From positions 121,565 through 173,780 of the forward strand of contig NZ_HE610978.1 in the NCBI RefSeq assembly GCF_000285495.1: 52,216 nucleotides of DNA, read 5' to 3'. Both the position numbers and the translations under genes were made by a program. Numbering within the stretch: position 1 is the first letter of the stretch; every line of letters starts with the position of its first letter. The notes under the pieces were generated by a model that was given only the letters and a program-made list of their open reading frames with translations, did not search any database and was not told the origin of the DNA. This stretch comes from Oceanobacillus massiliensis str. N'diop. Its GTDB lineage: Bacteria; Bacillota; Bacilli; Bacillales; Amphibacillaceae. Below, one piece after another: positions 1-8,981 of the stretch.

Positions 1-36
1 AAAAAAACGAGGTATCTGCATGATACCTCGTTCCAT
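1..36 (-). terminator. Rho-independent terminator after ccsB/resC
   Basis: An inverted repeat (ACGAGGTATC, loop TGCAT, GATACCTCGT) is followed on the minus strand by seven T residues at the window edge. It lies about 10 bases past the ccsB stop codon, so it ends the resA-resB-resC transcript. In B. subtilis resD and resE follow resC; a terminator here suggests that any such genes are transcribed separately. Confidence 0.85.
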
Positions 37-46
37 AATCAACAGG

Positions 47-1237
47 CTAAGCGTAGGAATGCAGACCCGCCAATACCAGGTTGACGACAATCAGGTTAAA
101 CATAATAATGGCAAATCCTACTACTGCAAGCCAGCCGGATTTTTCCCCATGCCATCCTCTTGATAAACGAAGATGGAGAAAAGCTGCGTAATAAAGCCAT
201 GTAACAAGTGCCCATACCTCTTTCGGGTCCCATCCCCAAAATCTTCCCCAGGCGATCTGGGCCCAAATAGATGCAAAAATCAATCCGCCTAATGTAAAGA
301 CAGGAAATCCAATTGCAACGGAACGATACATTATCTCATCGAGTAAGCCAGGCTTCACATTTTTCAGAAGTGGCTGAAGTTTTGCACCAATCCGCTTTCG
401 GGTAAGCAGGCGTGTCAGACCATAAAGAACCGTTCCTGTTATAAATGACCAGATTACAGTATTAAATTTCCTGCCGGCATCTGCTCCATGCATCCATGCT
501 GGTGAATCGAACCAAGGTTCCATGGTATCTTCAGTGAGAAGGTTGCCTTCATTTGGACCTGCAATGGCAGGCAGATGATAATCAGTTGTCAGCATACTTT
601 CACCTTCCGGGTACTCGAATGTAACATTATAATTCGTTAAGTTGAATGCTGATGTAATTACGATAAAACCAACAAATAAAAAGATTGTGTAAAGCACTAC
701 TTCCAGCCAAATATTCTTTTTGTTTCTGACCGTTTGATCGACCTGACTGATCAAATACATCAAACCTGCAACGAAGCTGATAAACAGGATTCCCTGTCCA
801 AGAGCAACGGTGGTTACGTGTATATAAAGCCAGTGGCTTTGCAGAGAAGGTACCAATGGTGCGATTTCGGTTGGAAACATGCTTGCATAAGCAATAATGA
901 TCATTGTTATTGGAAGTGCAAAGAGTCCAAGAAAAGTCAATTTGTAATAAAAATAAACAATGATAAAGCCTAAGACCATACACATTCCGAAAAATGTCAT
1001 AAACTCGAACATATTGCTTACAGGAGCATGACCACTAGCAATCCATCTCGTAATTAAGTAGACAAGCTGGGTCGCAAAACCAATCATTGTGATTATGATT
1101 CCGATCGTGCCAGTCTTTGTTTTCTTTCTCCGTTCCGCTTTATCTTGTCTGATGGAAGCTCCAAAGAAAAACGTTGCAATCAGATATAGAATAAAGGCGG
1201 TATATAGCATTGTACTGCTTAGATTAAGTAAATCCAT
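47..1237 (-). CDS. ccsB: Cytochrome c biogenesis protein CcsB (ResC)
   Basis: This 396-residue multi-spanning membrane protein is the ResC/CcsB half of the System II cytochrome c synthase, which carries haem across the membrane and attaches it to apocytochrome c. The diagnostic haem-handling tryptophan-rich motif [13 protein letters not shown] lies at about residues 330-342. Hydrophobic helices run along most of the chain, with an extracytoplasmic loop around residues 205-245. It is the last gene of resA-resB-ccsB, and a strong terminator follows. ATG start with an upstream GGAGG-type site. Family and context agree, so the assignment is secure. Confidence 0.96.
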   Translation of the reverse strand: MDLLNLSSTMLYTAFILYLIATFFFGASIRQDKAERRKKTKTGTIGIIITMIGFATQLVYLITRWIASGHAPVSNMFEFMTFFGMCMVLGFIIVYFYYKLTFLGLFALPITMIIIAYASMFPTEIAPLVPSLQSHWLYIHVTTVALGQGILFISFVAGLMYLISQVDQTVRNKKNIWLEVVLYTIFLFVGFIVITSAFNLTNYNVTFEYPEGESMLTTDYHLPAIAGPNEGNLLTEDTMEPWFDSPAWMHGADAGRKFNTVIWSFITGTVLYGLTRLLTRKRIGAKLQPLLKNVKPGLLDEIMYRSVAIGFPVFTLGGLIFASIWAQIAWGRFWGWDPKEVWALVTWLYYAAFLHLRLSRGWHGEKSGWLAVVGFAIIMFNLIVVNLVLAGLHSYA

Positions 1238-1294
1238 GAAAAACTCCTCCTACTTCTTGGATCATACAGCTGCGTGTGATGCACGCAGCATATT

Positions 1295-2935
1295 TTATTC
1301 ATCCTGTTCCTGCTGATCTTCAACCATTTTAATGGATGTGGTTTCAATAGCATTTTCTATATCTTTTTTAATACCGAACCAGTTTTTATTGGTATGTGCA
1401 GCCAGCAATAATCCATTTCCTTTTGGATGGATCCAGATTCTCCGGTGGTGCCAGTACATTCCCTGAATGACCCCAATCATAAAGATAACAGCTCCGATAA
1501 TGAAGAACGGCAAGGTATTGTCCACCCGGAGTGTCAAACCACTGACATCGTGCATCTCAAAATCCTCTATGCCTAATTTATAGTCATTTTCCCCTGTTGC
1601 GTCAATATTCCTTCCAATACCGATAAAGCTGACTTCAGGCTGGTCACTGTCAGGCGGGTAAACCATCAGAACAAATGCTGGATTTCTTGGGTAATCCGTT
1701 TCAGAGGCTGGGATGCCGTTGTCATCCAAATAATAATCCGGATAATATTTATCAATCATGACACGGAAACCACTATCAAGTTCGTAGACCGATTCTGGAT
1801 TTCGTAAATCAATTGTAAATGTGTCAAGCGCTGTTTCGTCAGGATCATCCGTTTCATGGAGTTTAAAGGTCATATTGGTAAACTCATTTACTTGATATCC
1901 CGATTGATATAACGTATATTTGTCAAATTTAGCTGGCTTATTCATCTGAATGGAATCTTCAAGAATCGTTTCCAGTTCAGGCTCAGCACCGGGAACGGAT
2001 GTATTGCTATCTTGGTAGATTACAACATCTGTCTGGAAATTACTGGGTACAGAGCCCTCCTCCTGAATCGCTTGACTGAACCGCTCATCATCTTCATCAT
2101 GCGTTTCCATGATAAAGTCTTTGTTTTCAATATAATATTCCTGGCTTGTCCCGGGGATTACAATAGTCTCGCCTTCACGAACCCAGACATATTCGTCCGT
2201 AAACATTAAAGGGGTAGAACGCAAGATTGCTGCAACCAGGATAATAATTAGCCCAATATGGTTTACATATGGACCCCATCTGGAGAATCTGCCTTTTTCA
2301 GCAAGAATGTGCCCATTTTCATCCCGGACATTATAACGGGATTTTTTGAGATTGGCTTTAAGGATTTCAATGTCTTGTTCTGATATGTTTTCGGATTCAC
2401 TGTACAGACGCTGTCTGTTTAAAAATGATTCATGGCGCTTTGCTTTTTGTCTCTTGAGTGCTTTGTATAATGGTATAAATCTATCAAGACTGCAGATTAC
2501 AAGCGAAATGCCGATAAGGGCTATTAAGATCATATACCACCATGAACTATACAGCTGGTGGAAGCCTAATTGATAGTATATCAGGCCAAAAATCCCATAA
2601 GTATCTTCATAAAAAATAGCAGGATCTCGCGATTCTGCGGTTGCCGGTATGTACATTTCCTGTGGGAAAATCGTTCCGATCATTGAAGCGGTAAGCGCTA
2701 TTACGATTAACCAAACACCAACCTTGACAGAAGAGAAAAAACTCCATATTTTATCAATAATCGATTTATTATGTGTTTGGGATCGGCGTGCACTGCCATC
2801 ATAACGCATATTGAGAAGTTTGTGGTCCTCATTTCCGTCAATATGCTGGTTTCCTTCTATAGGCTTCCCGCAAGCTTCGCATAAGACTGTGCCCTCCGGG
2901 TTGATATGCCCGCATTCACATTTTACATTATCCAT
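1295..2935 (-). CDS. resB: Cytochrome c biogenesis protein ResB
   Basis: A 546-residue ResB-family membrane protein, partner of CcsB/ResC in System II cytochrome c assembly. The N-terminus holds a small zinc-ribbon-like pair (CxC at residues 6-8 and CEAC near 19-22), common in Bacillaceae ResB. Transmembrane segments follow at about 70-90, 135-155 and 220-240, then a large extracytoplasmic domain of about 250 residues and a final helix near 475-495. It lies 57 bases upstream of ccsB and 29 bases downstream of resA, so the three genes form one transcription unit. Confidence 0.95.
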   Translation of the reverse strand: MDNVKCECGHINPEGTVLCEACGKPIEGNQHIDGNEDHKLLNMRYDGSARRSQTHNKSIIDKIWSFFSSVKVGVWLIVIALTASMIGTIFPQEMYIPATAESRDPAIFYEDTYGIFGLIYYQLGFHQLYSSWWYMILIALIGISLVICSLDRFIPLYKALKRQKAKRHESFLNRQRLYSESENISEQDIEILKANLKKSRYNVRDENGHILAEKGRFSRWGPYVNHIGLIIILVAAILRSTPLMFTDEYVWVREGETIVIPGTSQEYYIENKDFIMETHDEDDERFSQAIQEEGSVPSNFQTDVVIYQDSNTSVPGAEPELETILEDSIQMNKPAKFDKYTLYQSGYQVNEFTNMTFKLHETDDPDETALDTFTIDLRNPESVYELDSGFRVMIDKYYPDYYLDDNGIPASETDYPRNPAFVLMVYPPDSDQPEVSFIGIGRNIDATGENDYKLGIEDFEMHDVSGLTLRVDNTLPFFIIGAVIFMIGVIQGMYWHHRRIWIHPKGNGLLLAAHTNKNWFGIKKDIENAIETTSIKMVEDQQEQDE

Positions 2936-2964
2936 TTAAATCCCTCACAATAGCTGTATACTGC

Positions 2965-3543
2965 TTAATTTGTTTCTGGCTGTATTTCCTGTAAATACCC
3001 TTCAAGTCGTTCCAGTGAAAGTGCACCGTTTACAACCTCCTCTATTTCTCCATCAGGATTGATGAAAAAAGTGCTGGGAATCGGACCTACTTTATACAGA
3101 TCAACGATTTCTCCTGTCTTGTCATGCGGAGTTGGGAACGTCAGACCGTATTCATCAATAAATCGGTCGACTACGAGTTCTGTACTGTCTAGGCTTACAG
3201 CAACAATTTCAATTCCTTTTTCTTTATACTCTGGATATAGCTCCTGCATGTATGGCATTTCGGATTTGCAAGGTTTGCACCATGTCGCCCAAAAATTCAG
3301 CATCACGCCTTTTCCTTCCAGGTCACTCAATTGGATAGATTCTGCCTCGTTATTGTTATTGATCTGTTTCAGCTGGAAATCCGGTGCCTTATCTCCTGCC
3401 TTATATACAGTGTTATCTTTTTGCAGATTTGTAATAAGGGCAAAAGCGACTGCTGCAACTAACACTGCGAGTATTGCCGTTCTGAATATAAAGCGATTTC
3501 TTTTTTTATTTTTTTTGCTGTTCTTTTTCTCTTCCAAGCTCAA
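2965..3543 (-). CDS. resA: Thiol-disulfide oxidoreductase ResA
   Basis: A membrane-anchored thioredoxin-fold protein that reduces the CxxCH disulfide of apocytochrome c before haem attachment. The active site is WCKPC, with cysteines at about residues 89 and 92. A Lys-rich N-terminus and one hydrophobic helix form the anchor. The frame stays open back to an ATG at 3564, but a TATAAT hexamer covers 3563-3568 and the sequence AAGGGAGTG is well placed only for a TTG codon at 3543. I chose that TTG start (192 residues). First gene of the resA-resB-ccsB operon; resA is known to have its own promoter in B. subtilis. Confidence 0.92.
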   Translation of the reverse strand: MSLEEKKNSKKNKKRNRFIFRTAILAVLVAAVAFALITNLQKDNTVYKAGDKAPDFQLKQINNNNEAESIQLSDLEGKGVMLNFWATWCKPCKSEMPYMQELYPEYKEKGIEIVAVSLDSTELVVDRFIDEYGLTFPTPHDKTGEIVDLYKVGPIPSTFFINPDGEIEEVVNGALSLERLEGYLQEIQPETN

Positions 3544-3602
3544 AACCATCACTCCCTTCGCCATTATACCATTCTAATAGAGGGGATATTTTGACTATTC
3601 TT

Positions 3603-4337
3603 TTACAATTCCATCGCAGAGTTTCTGATTTGTTTAATTTCCTTCGGTGTCAATGCCCGGTAGTCTCCTGGCTTTAACCCATCCAATGTAAGCGTGCCAT
3701 AGCGTTCACGTTTCAGTTTCATCACAGGATAGCCTAATTGTTCCATCATTCTTCGCACATGTCTGTTCTTTCCTTCTTGTAAGGTCAATTCGATAATCAT
3801 TGTATTTTTCTTTTTATCGGTTGAGAGAATAGCATAATTTGTTGCTTTGAGGAGATCCTTTTCCGCTTTTACCCCTCTTTTAAGTCTGCCTAATTCTCTT
3901 TTGTCAAGAATACCTTTGATTTTCGCCACATAGACCTTCTCCACTCCATGCTTTGGATGCATTAACAGATTGGCAAAATTACCATCGTTTGTCAAAAGCA
4001 GCAGACCGGATGTGTCGTAATCGAGTCTGCCGACTGGGAAGACCCTTTCGCTGACGTCTTCCATTAAATCGATGACAACTTTTCGGTTCTTATCATCCTT
4101 CAGGCTGGAAATGACGCCTCTTGGCTTATAAAGCATATAATATACAAAAGCTTCCTTTTCCAGAGGAACGCCGTTCACTTCGACATTGTCATCCCCAGTA
4201 ACCTTCGTACCGAGTTCAGTGACAGTTTGTCCATTGACCTTGACTTTACCATCTATAATCAGCTGCTCCGCTTTCCTTCTTGATGTTATACCGCTTTGCG
4301 CGATAACTTTCTGTAGTCTCTCACCATTAGTTGTCAT
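3603..4337 (-). CDS. rluB: 23S rRNA pseudouridine synthase RluB
   Basis: A 244-residue RsuA/RluB-family pseudouridine synthase, expected to modify a uridine in helix 89-93 of 23S rRNA. An S4 RNA-binding domain occupies residues 1-60. The catalytic aspartate sits in the motif GRLDYDTSGLLLLTNDG (Asp106), and the conserved EGKNRHVRRM motif is near residues 189-198. B. subtilis has the same neighbour order (spmB, then ypuL/rluB, then resA). Start ATG with only a weak GGTGAT upstream. Confidence 0.93.
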   Translation of the reverse strand: MTTNGERLQKVIAQSGITSRRKAEQLIIDGKVKVNGQTVTELGTKVTGDDNVEVNGVPLEKEAFVYYMLYKPRGVISSLKDDKNRKVVIDLMEDVSERVFPVGRLDYDTSGLLLLTNDGNFANLLMHPKHGVEKVYVAKIKGILDKRELGRLKRGVKAEKDLLKATNYAILSTDKKKNTMIIELTLQEGKNRHVRRMMEQLGYPVMKLKRERYGTLTLDGLKPGDYRALTPKEIKQIRNSAMEL

Positions 4338-4411
4338 TGTATCACCATGCTTTACGTATTATTTACTACATAATAATAGCCTTAACTGTCCATTAAAGCC
4401 ACCTTTATATA

Positions 4412-4942
4412 TTATCCGAATACCATTTTAACAAGAATGATTGAAGAAAGTATAGCAATTAGGTCTGCAAGCAGTCCGACTTTCAAAGCATATCCCATCT
4501 TTTTGATACCTACTGCACCAAAATAGACAGTCAATATGTATAGCGTTGTGTCTGTAGTTCCCTGCATGGTAGATGCCAATCTGCCGATAAAGGAATCCGG
4601 ACCATGTGTGGCAATCAATTCGGTGGTCATTCCCAGTGCAGCAGTACCAGAAATCGGTCTGATGAGGGCAAGTGGCATGATATCTGGCGGGATGCCGACC
4701 ATATGCAGTACTGGAGAAATCAGCTGAATGATTGCATCCATTGCTCCTGAACTTCGCAGTATAGAGATGGAGACAATCATTCCTACTAAAAAAGGAAGCA
4801 AAGAAAATGCCATCTTGACACCTTCCTTTCCTCCTTCAACAAATAATTCATATGCTGGAATTCTTTTAATGACAGCTATTGTCAAAACGATAAGCAGAAA
4901 ACATGGAATGATCCATGTGCTGATAGCCGTAATGATCTCCAT
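4412..4942 (-). CDS. spmB: Spore maturation protein SpmB
   Basis: A 176-residue multi-helix membrane protein of the nucleoside-recognition (Gate) family. With SpmA it is needed for full dehydration of the spore core in B. subtilis. An in-frame TTG lies five codons upstream, but it sits inside the ribosome-binding sequence TTGGAGGAATTAATT, so the ATG at 4942 is the start. The gene lies two bases after spmA, which indicates translational coupling and shared sigma-E expression from the dacB promoter. Confidence 0.94.
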   Translation of the reverse strand: MEIITAISTWIIPCFLLIVLTIAVIKRIPAYELFVEGGKEGVKMAFSLLPFLVGMIVSISILRSSGAMDAIIQLISPVLHMVGIPPDIMPLALIRPISGTAALGMTTELIATHGPDSFIGRLASTMQGTTDTTLYILTVYFGAVGIKKMGYALKVGLLADLIAILSSIILVKMVFG

Positions 4943-4944
4943 AA

Positions 4945-5529
4945 TTAATTCCTCCAAGTACTTTTGTAATAAAAAAAACGGTCGATCAGGATGGCACTTA
5001 TGGTAGATATACAGGTTGCAAGGATAGTAGTTCCCACTATTTCAGTCGGAGATACCGAGTTATACTGCATTCTGATTGCGATAACAGTCGTTGGAACAAG
5101 CGTTAATCCGGAAGTGTTCAAAGCAAGAAAGGTAATCATTGATCTAGATGCGGTGTCTGTTCCGCTCAATTGCTTCATCTGCTCCATTGCTTTTATACCA
5201 ATTGGGGTTGCCGCATTGCCCAGTCCGAACATATTTGCCGTAATGTTGGACACAATATATCCAATTGCAGGATGATCCCTTGGAATGTCGGGGAATAACC
5301 GAACGATAATAGGACGGAAAAGCTTACTGAGACCCTCCAATATTCCAGCACTTTCCGCCACTTTCATAATCCCCAGCCAAAATACCAGAATGCTTATCAG
5401 TCCGATTGAGAGCGTCACTGCATCACCCGCACTCTCAAAGATTGCTTTATTCACTTCCTCCATTTTGCCGTTTACCATGGCGAAAACGATACCTATGATG
5501 GCCATGCAGGCCCAGATAAGATTGATCAT
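4945..5529 (-). CDS. spmA: Spore maturation protein SpmA
   Basis: A 194-residue membrane protein, close to the 196 residues of B. subtilis SpmA, with Gate-domain signatures such as GLGNAATPIG and NTSGLTLVP. It acts with SpmB in spore core dehydration. Its ATG begins one base after the TAA (5531-5533) that would end the shifted dacB frame. That tight packing supports the view that dacB was meant to run to 5531. A T8 run on the coding strand near the C-terminus (4971-4978) is read in frame here. Confidence 0.94.
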   Translation of the reverse strand: MINLIWACMAIIGIVFAMVNGKMEEVNKAIFESAGDAVTLSIGLISILVFWLGIMKVAESAGILEGLSKLFRPIIVRLFPDIPRDHPAIGYIVSNITANMFGLGNAATPIGIKAMEQMKQLSGTDTASRSMITFLALNTSGLTLVPTTVIAIRMQYNSVSPTEIVGTTILATCISTISAILIDRFFYYKSTWRN

Positions 5530-5530
5530 C

Positions 5531-6627
5531 TTATCTTAACCCAATCGTATTCTTAAGAATGGACTTCACTTCGAACAAGAGGGATGTCTCCTTATCCCGG
5601 AGTCTATTATTATATATAGGTGTTTCAGCAAGCTGATTATCGCCCAAATAAAAGACGGTTTTTCCGATGATATCCTCTTCTGCTATGTTGTCATTCATAA
5701 CAATATAATTTTTTTGTTTAGTGATAGCTGTTCCTCTTCTGTCAAGGGGTAGGATATCTGTTCTCCAATGTAACCGGGTATCGTCTGATTGTTGTTTACA
5801 ATATAATCGGACGGACCTTCGTTGGAGAGGGATTCCATTTGGTAATTGTCAAATCCCCATTCGAACATGGACATATGGTCTTGCCAATCATCTGGTGCAT
5901 CAAGAGTAACGGCAATCAGCTCGACACCGTCCTTCTCAGCAGTGCTGACTAAGGTTCTGCCCGTTTTTTTTGTATATCCAGTCTTTCCGCCTGTACAATA
6001 TTCATAAAACTGGGTAAGCAACTTATTCTTATTTTGCCAGGAATAAGATCTGTTCTCAGATTTATACGTTTCTGAGGCAGTTATTTTTTTGAAGAGATCG
6101 TTCTCCATTGCATAGCGCATCAGCAGCCCCATATCATAGGCGCTGGAGTAATGCGTGTCCGAATCCAGACCATGCGGATTATCGAAATGGGAATTGGTCA
6201 TACCAAGCCATTTTGCCTTCTCGTTCATTAAGAAGATAAAGCCATCTTCGCTTCCGCCGACATGTTCAGCAATCGCTACAGCGGCATCATTTCCGGATCG
6301 CAGCATTAACCCATATACAAGGTCTTCCAGTTTCATTCGCTCGCCCTGTTCAAGATAAATGGATGATCCTTCTGTATAGATCGCTTCTCTGGAAGCCTCT
6401 GCCATCTCTTCCATTTTTCCAGATTCTATCGCAATTATTGCTGTCATGATTTTGGTGATACTGGCAATCGAAGCTTGGTCATTGGCATTCTTCTCGAAAA
6501 GCACCCTGCCTGTCGACTGCTCTATCAGAATCGCATTATTTGCAGATACAGAAGGGGCAGCTTGTCCTATCGTTGGAAAACCAAGATTAAATAACAATAA
6601 AATAATGAGCAATAGAAATAAACGCAT
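5531..6627 (-). pseudogene. dacB: D-alanyl-D-alanine carboxypeptidase DacB (frameshifted as read)
   Basis: PBP5*-type serine carboxypeptidase that controls cross-linking of spore cortex peptidoglycan. It has a signal peptide of about 23 residues, then SITK (Ser56, Lys59), SGN near 113-115 and KTG near 214. As read, the frame stops at 5695 after 310 residues, directly after an A7 run (5709-5715). Shifting by one base there opens about 59 more in-frame codons, beginning NYIVMNDNIAEED and ending at TAA 5531, one base before spmA. The joined product is about 365 residues, close to the 382 of B. subtilis DacB. An A8 run would restore the gene. Good GGGAGG site; sigma-E-like promoter upstream. Confidence 0.9.
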
Positions 6628-6660
6628 GGTTTAAAAGCCTCCCAGAAAAGATGTCTCTAT

Positions 6661-6688
6661 ATTTTATGCTGGTCGGCGGCAGTTATGA
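6661..6688 (-). promoter_or_regulatory. Sigma-E-like promoter of dacB-spmA-spmB
   Basis: On the minus strand TCATAAC is followed after 13 bases by CATAAAAT. The -10 matches the sigma-E consensus CATACAMT at seven of eight places; the -35 matches KMATATT at five of seven. It lies about 35 bases upstream of the dacB start. B. subtilis dacB-spmA-spmB is known to be transcribed by mother-cell sigma-E, which supports the call. Confidence 0.6.
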
Positions 6689-6706
6689 GTAGTAAATGCA
6701 GTAAGC

Positions 6707-6744
6707 ATAAAAAATCCCTGCATTGTCATTCCATGCAAGGATCT
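6707..6744 (-). terminator. Rho-independent terminator after scpB
   Basis: On the minus strand ATCCTTGCAT and ATGCAGGGAT can pair around a nine-base loop with one G-U pair, followed by TTTTTTATG. It starts a few bases past the scpB stop codon and separates scpAB from the sporulation-specific dacB unit. Confidence 0.75.
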
Positions 6745-6747
6745 TGT

Positions 6748-7344
6748 CTAATCATTTAGGTTCTTATCGATTTCATCACTAAATCGTTCAAAGAATAAAT
6801 CAGCTTCATTCGAGTCATCGTCAGAATCATCCGATTCCGGTAAAGGCGGTAACTCTTCAAGCGAGGTAAGTCCAAAGTAAGTCAGAAAATCCTTGCTTGT
6901 TCCAAAGAGTATCGGTCGTCCCACGCTATCTTTTCGGCCTGTCTCCTCAATCAGCGATCTTGCGAGCAGCGTTTGGACTGGGCGATCGCTTTTAACTCCT
7001 CTTATATCTTCTATTTCCGTTCTCGTGATTGGCTGCTGGTAGGCTATTATCGCAAGAGTTTCCAGTGCGGCTTGAGACATTCTGCTTGTCTGCGGAAGCT
7101 CGAGCAGCTTTTTGAAGTAACTGCTGTGCTCCGGTTTCGTTGTCAAATGCAGAACATCATGGGACTGCATAATCATTAGTCCTCGGTCACTGCTTTCGTA
7201 ATCAAATTTTAATTCTTCAATTATATGAAGGGCAGCCGACTCTGAGACATCCAGTATTCTATATAGTTGTTTAATCGTAATTCCCTCATCACCGCTGGCA
7301 AAAAGCAATCCTTCGGCGACAGCTTTCAACTCATCAATCTCCAC
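6748..7344 (-). CDS. scpB: Segregation and condensation protein B (ScpB)
   Basis: A 198-residue winged-helix protein that dimerises and binds ScpA in the SMC-ScpAB condensin complex, which loads near the replication origin and helps chromosome segregation. The conserved core motif TLAIIAYQQPITRTEIEDIRG is present near residues 90-112, and the C-terminus is acidic. The start is GTG at 7344, preceded by ATGGAGGAA that overlaps the 3' end of scpA; the genes are two bases apart and surely co-translated. Confidence 0.95.
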   Translation of the reverse strand: MEIDELKAVAEGLLFASGDEGITIKQLYRILDVSESAALHIIEELKFDYESSDRGLMIMQSHDVLHLTTKPEHSSYFKKLLELPQTSRMSQAALETLAIIAYQQPITRTEIEDIRGVKSDRPVQTLLARSLIEETGRKDSVGRPILFGTSKDFLTYFGLTSLEELPPLPESDDSDDDSNEADLFFERFSDEIDKNLND

Positions 7345-7346
7345 AG

Positions 7347-8087
7347 TTATTCCTCCATGTAATATATGTACAATGATTCAAAGTGCTGGTCCTGCTTACA
7401 GTATATTTCCTTTGACTTCATAAGCTCCAGTACCGCTATGAAGGTGACTACAATATGTCCCCGTGAAGGGTAAGGAAATAAGTGATCGAACTCGATTCCG
7501 TCCTTGGAACTCTTGACCTTGCTCAATACATCCTGCATTCTTTTTTCAATTGGAATATCCATCCGTTGTACTGTTGTGTCAAGTGGCGTATTCCAATTTT
7601 TCCGCTCCATCATCTTCCCGAGCGCATTCAGCATATCATATACCGATAGCTCCCCCCGCACCACAGGAGCTTTTTCCTTCTCTAAATCCTCAAAAATAAC
7701 TGGCGGTCTGGTGTAGACCTGATTTTCTTCCAGTTCTTTCTTTTTAAGCTCCTCGGCCGCCTCTTTAAATTTCCTGTATGCAATAAGACGCTGCATCAGC
7801 TCTTCTCTTGGGTCCTCCATATATTCTTCGGATTCGTCGACTGGAAGTTCCTGCTTTGGCAAGAGCATTTGGCTTTTAATGGCAACCAGTGTGGATGCCA
7901 TCACAAGGTATTCACTCGCAATATTTAACTCCAGGCGCTGCATGGTATGGATATATTCCATATATTGTTTCGTTATTTGTGCAACTGGGATATCGTATAT
8001 ATCAATCTCATACTGATTAATTAAATGGAGCAATAAATCAAGCGGTCCTTCAAATGCATCGAGTTTCACCTGATATGCCTGATTCAT
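7347..8087 (-). CDS. scpA: Segregation and condensation protein A (ScpA)
   Basis: The kleisin subunit of SMC-ScpAB, bridging the SMC head domains. The typical N-terminal motif FEGPLDLLLHLI lies at about residues 11-22 and a kleisin winged-helix at the C-terminus (FIAVLELMKSKEI). An in-frame ATG exists 12 codons upstream, but AAAGGAAG is placed correctly for the ATG at 8087 (246 residues, usual family length). Together with scpB it forms a two-gene operon that ends at the terminator near 6720. Confidence 0.95.
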   Translation of the reverse strand: MNQAYQVKLDAFEGPLDLLLHLINQYEIDIYDIPVAQITKQYMEYIHTMQRLELNIASEYLVMASTLVAIKSQMLLPKQELPVDESEEYMEDPREELMQRLIAYRKFKEAAEELKKKELEENQVYTRPPVIFEDLEKEKAPVVRGELSVYDMLNALGKMMERKNWNTPLDTTVQRMDIPIEKRMQDVLSKVKSSKDGIEFDHLFPYPSRGHIVVTFIAVLELMKSKEIYCKQDQHFESLYIYYMEE

Positions 8088-8143
8088 GTTGTTTCTTCCT
8101 TTCTTCAACGACAGTTTATTCAAAGTTTAGCATAAGTGCCCAT

Positions 8144-8171
8144 ACAACGCTCTTCATCCTTACATAAGCTA
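8144..8171 (+). promoter_or_regulatory. Sigma-K-like promoter of the YjcZ-type gene
   Basis: ACA is followed after 16 bases by CATAAGCTA, an exact match to the sigma-K -10 consensus CATANNNTA, about 67 bases upstream of the small ORF at 8238. YjcZ-family genes are known to be expressed late in the mother cell, so the match is coherent, although the short -35 element carries little information. Confidence 0.5.
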
Positions 8172-8237
8172 TAAGCGTAAGATAAATGTTACCACAAAAC
8201 ATTTATGGAACGAAGAAGAAAAAGGAGGAAATTTATT

Positions 8238-8321
8238 ATGAGTAATAGTTATGGCGGAGGCTTTGCGTTAATTGTAGTTTTGTTCATCCTTTTGATCATC
8301 GTGGGTGCTGCTTGGTTCTAA
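8238..8321 (+). CDS. YjcZ-family small sporulation peptide
   Basis: A 27-residue peptide: a Gly-rich start (SNSYGGGFALIV) followed by one hydrophobic helix (LFILLIIVGAAWF). This pattern is characteristic of the YjcZ / sporulation small-peptide family, found on spore surfaces or membranes in Bacillaceae; the exact role is unknown. An excellent AAAGGAGG site lies eight bases before the ATG. A sigma-K-like promoter precedes it and a bidirectional terminator follows. It is the only plus-strand gene in the first 25 kb. Confidence 0.85.
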   Translation: MSNSYGGGFALIVVLFILLIIVGAAWF

Positions 8322-8385
8322 GTTAAAAGCTTATATAGCGTTACATGAGCACGCTTTGTTATTGGATGATAACTGCCATTAACAG

Positions 8386-8423
8386 AAAAACCAGCCCTTA
8401 CTGGATAAGGGCTGGTTTTTTAT
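8386..8423. terminator. Bidirectional terminator between yjcZ-like gene and ribT
   Basis: AACCAGCCCTTA and TAAGGGCTGGTT form a 12-bp perfect stem around CTGGA, with T-rich sequence on the plus side (GGTTTTTTAT) and A-rich sequence on the other side, so it can work for both convergent transcripts. It abuts the ribT stop codon. Confidence 0.88.
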
Positions 8424-8802
8424 TGGTCATCAGCAGAGGTGGCAGGGTCTTCCACATCCAAACACTTGTTATAAAAATCCTCAATTTCATCCGTGGTGGA
8501 AACTACGTATTTATTCTGGTATAGACGGTGAATCTCATTAATCATCTTTTTGCCGATTCCGGAATTTCGATGTGAAGGATTAACAGAAATATGCTGGATG
8601 ACAGCATCGATTCCATCCTCGGTCCTCACACCAATGGCTCCCAGTACATCTTCTTCTTTCCACAAATGAAGATGCCAGTTATCATTGGTCTCATATTCCT
8701 TAATGGTTTGCTGTAATTTCTTGACATCTTTTTTTCTTCCGGCATAAAAGACAATAAACCCATCGCTATCTTTTCCAAATTTTTCTTATAACGAATTAAC
8801 AT
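8420..8802 (-). pseudogene. ribT: GNAT acetyltransferase RibT (frameshifted as read)
   Basis: The start is ATG 8802 behind GAGGGG, giving MLIRYKKNLEKIAMGLLSFM and five more residues. After an A7 run (8729-8735) the frame must shift by one base to continue as DVKKLQQTIKEYETND and on through the GNAT core (QHISVNPSHRNSGIGKKMI, acetyl-CoA loop RNSGIG) to the stop at 8420. Both halves resemble B. subtilis RibT, the GNAT protein encoded at the end of the riboflavin operon, so this is one gene of about 127 codons with a one-base deletion. A8 would repair it. No ribD, ribE, ribA or ribH lies beside it. Its biochemical substrate is not settled. Confidence 0.85.
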
Positions 8803-8894
8803 AATTACCCCTCATTAATAAAAACTTTTGATTGGTCAAATAAGCTTTCTAAACTTAAAACTGTCTATGCCAAATATGAAAAGTATATCTCTAT

Positions 8895-8922
8895 TTATTA
8901 CACTATTGAAGCCTTTTGTCAA
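8895..8922 (-). promoter_or_regulatory. Sigma-A-like promoter upstream of ribT
   Basis: Minus-strand TTGACA (8917-8922) and TAATAA (8895-8900) are separated by 16 bases, about 90 bases before the ribT ATG. The -35 is perfect and the -10 is fair. The rest of 8803-8981 holds no other recognisable element. Confidence 0.45.
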
Positions 8923-8981
8923 ATTTACTCTGGCTAGTCGTTTATATTTTATAAACATTGACTATTTTCGCAGTCATTATA

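Noticed and set aside
5709-5715. Programmed ribosomal -1 frameshift in dacB
   Set aside because: No clean X XXY YYZ slippery heptamer in the right phase with a downstream structure, and the 0-frame ends within a few codons. Sequence error, transcriptional slippage or true mutation are more likely.
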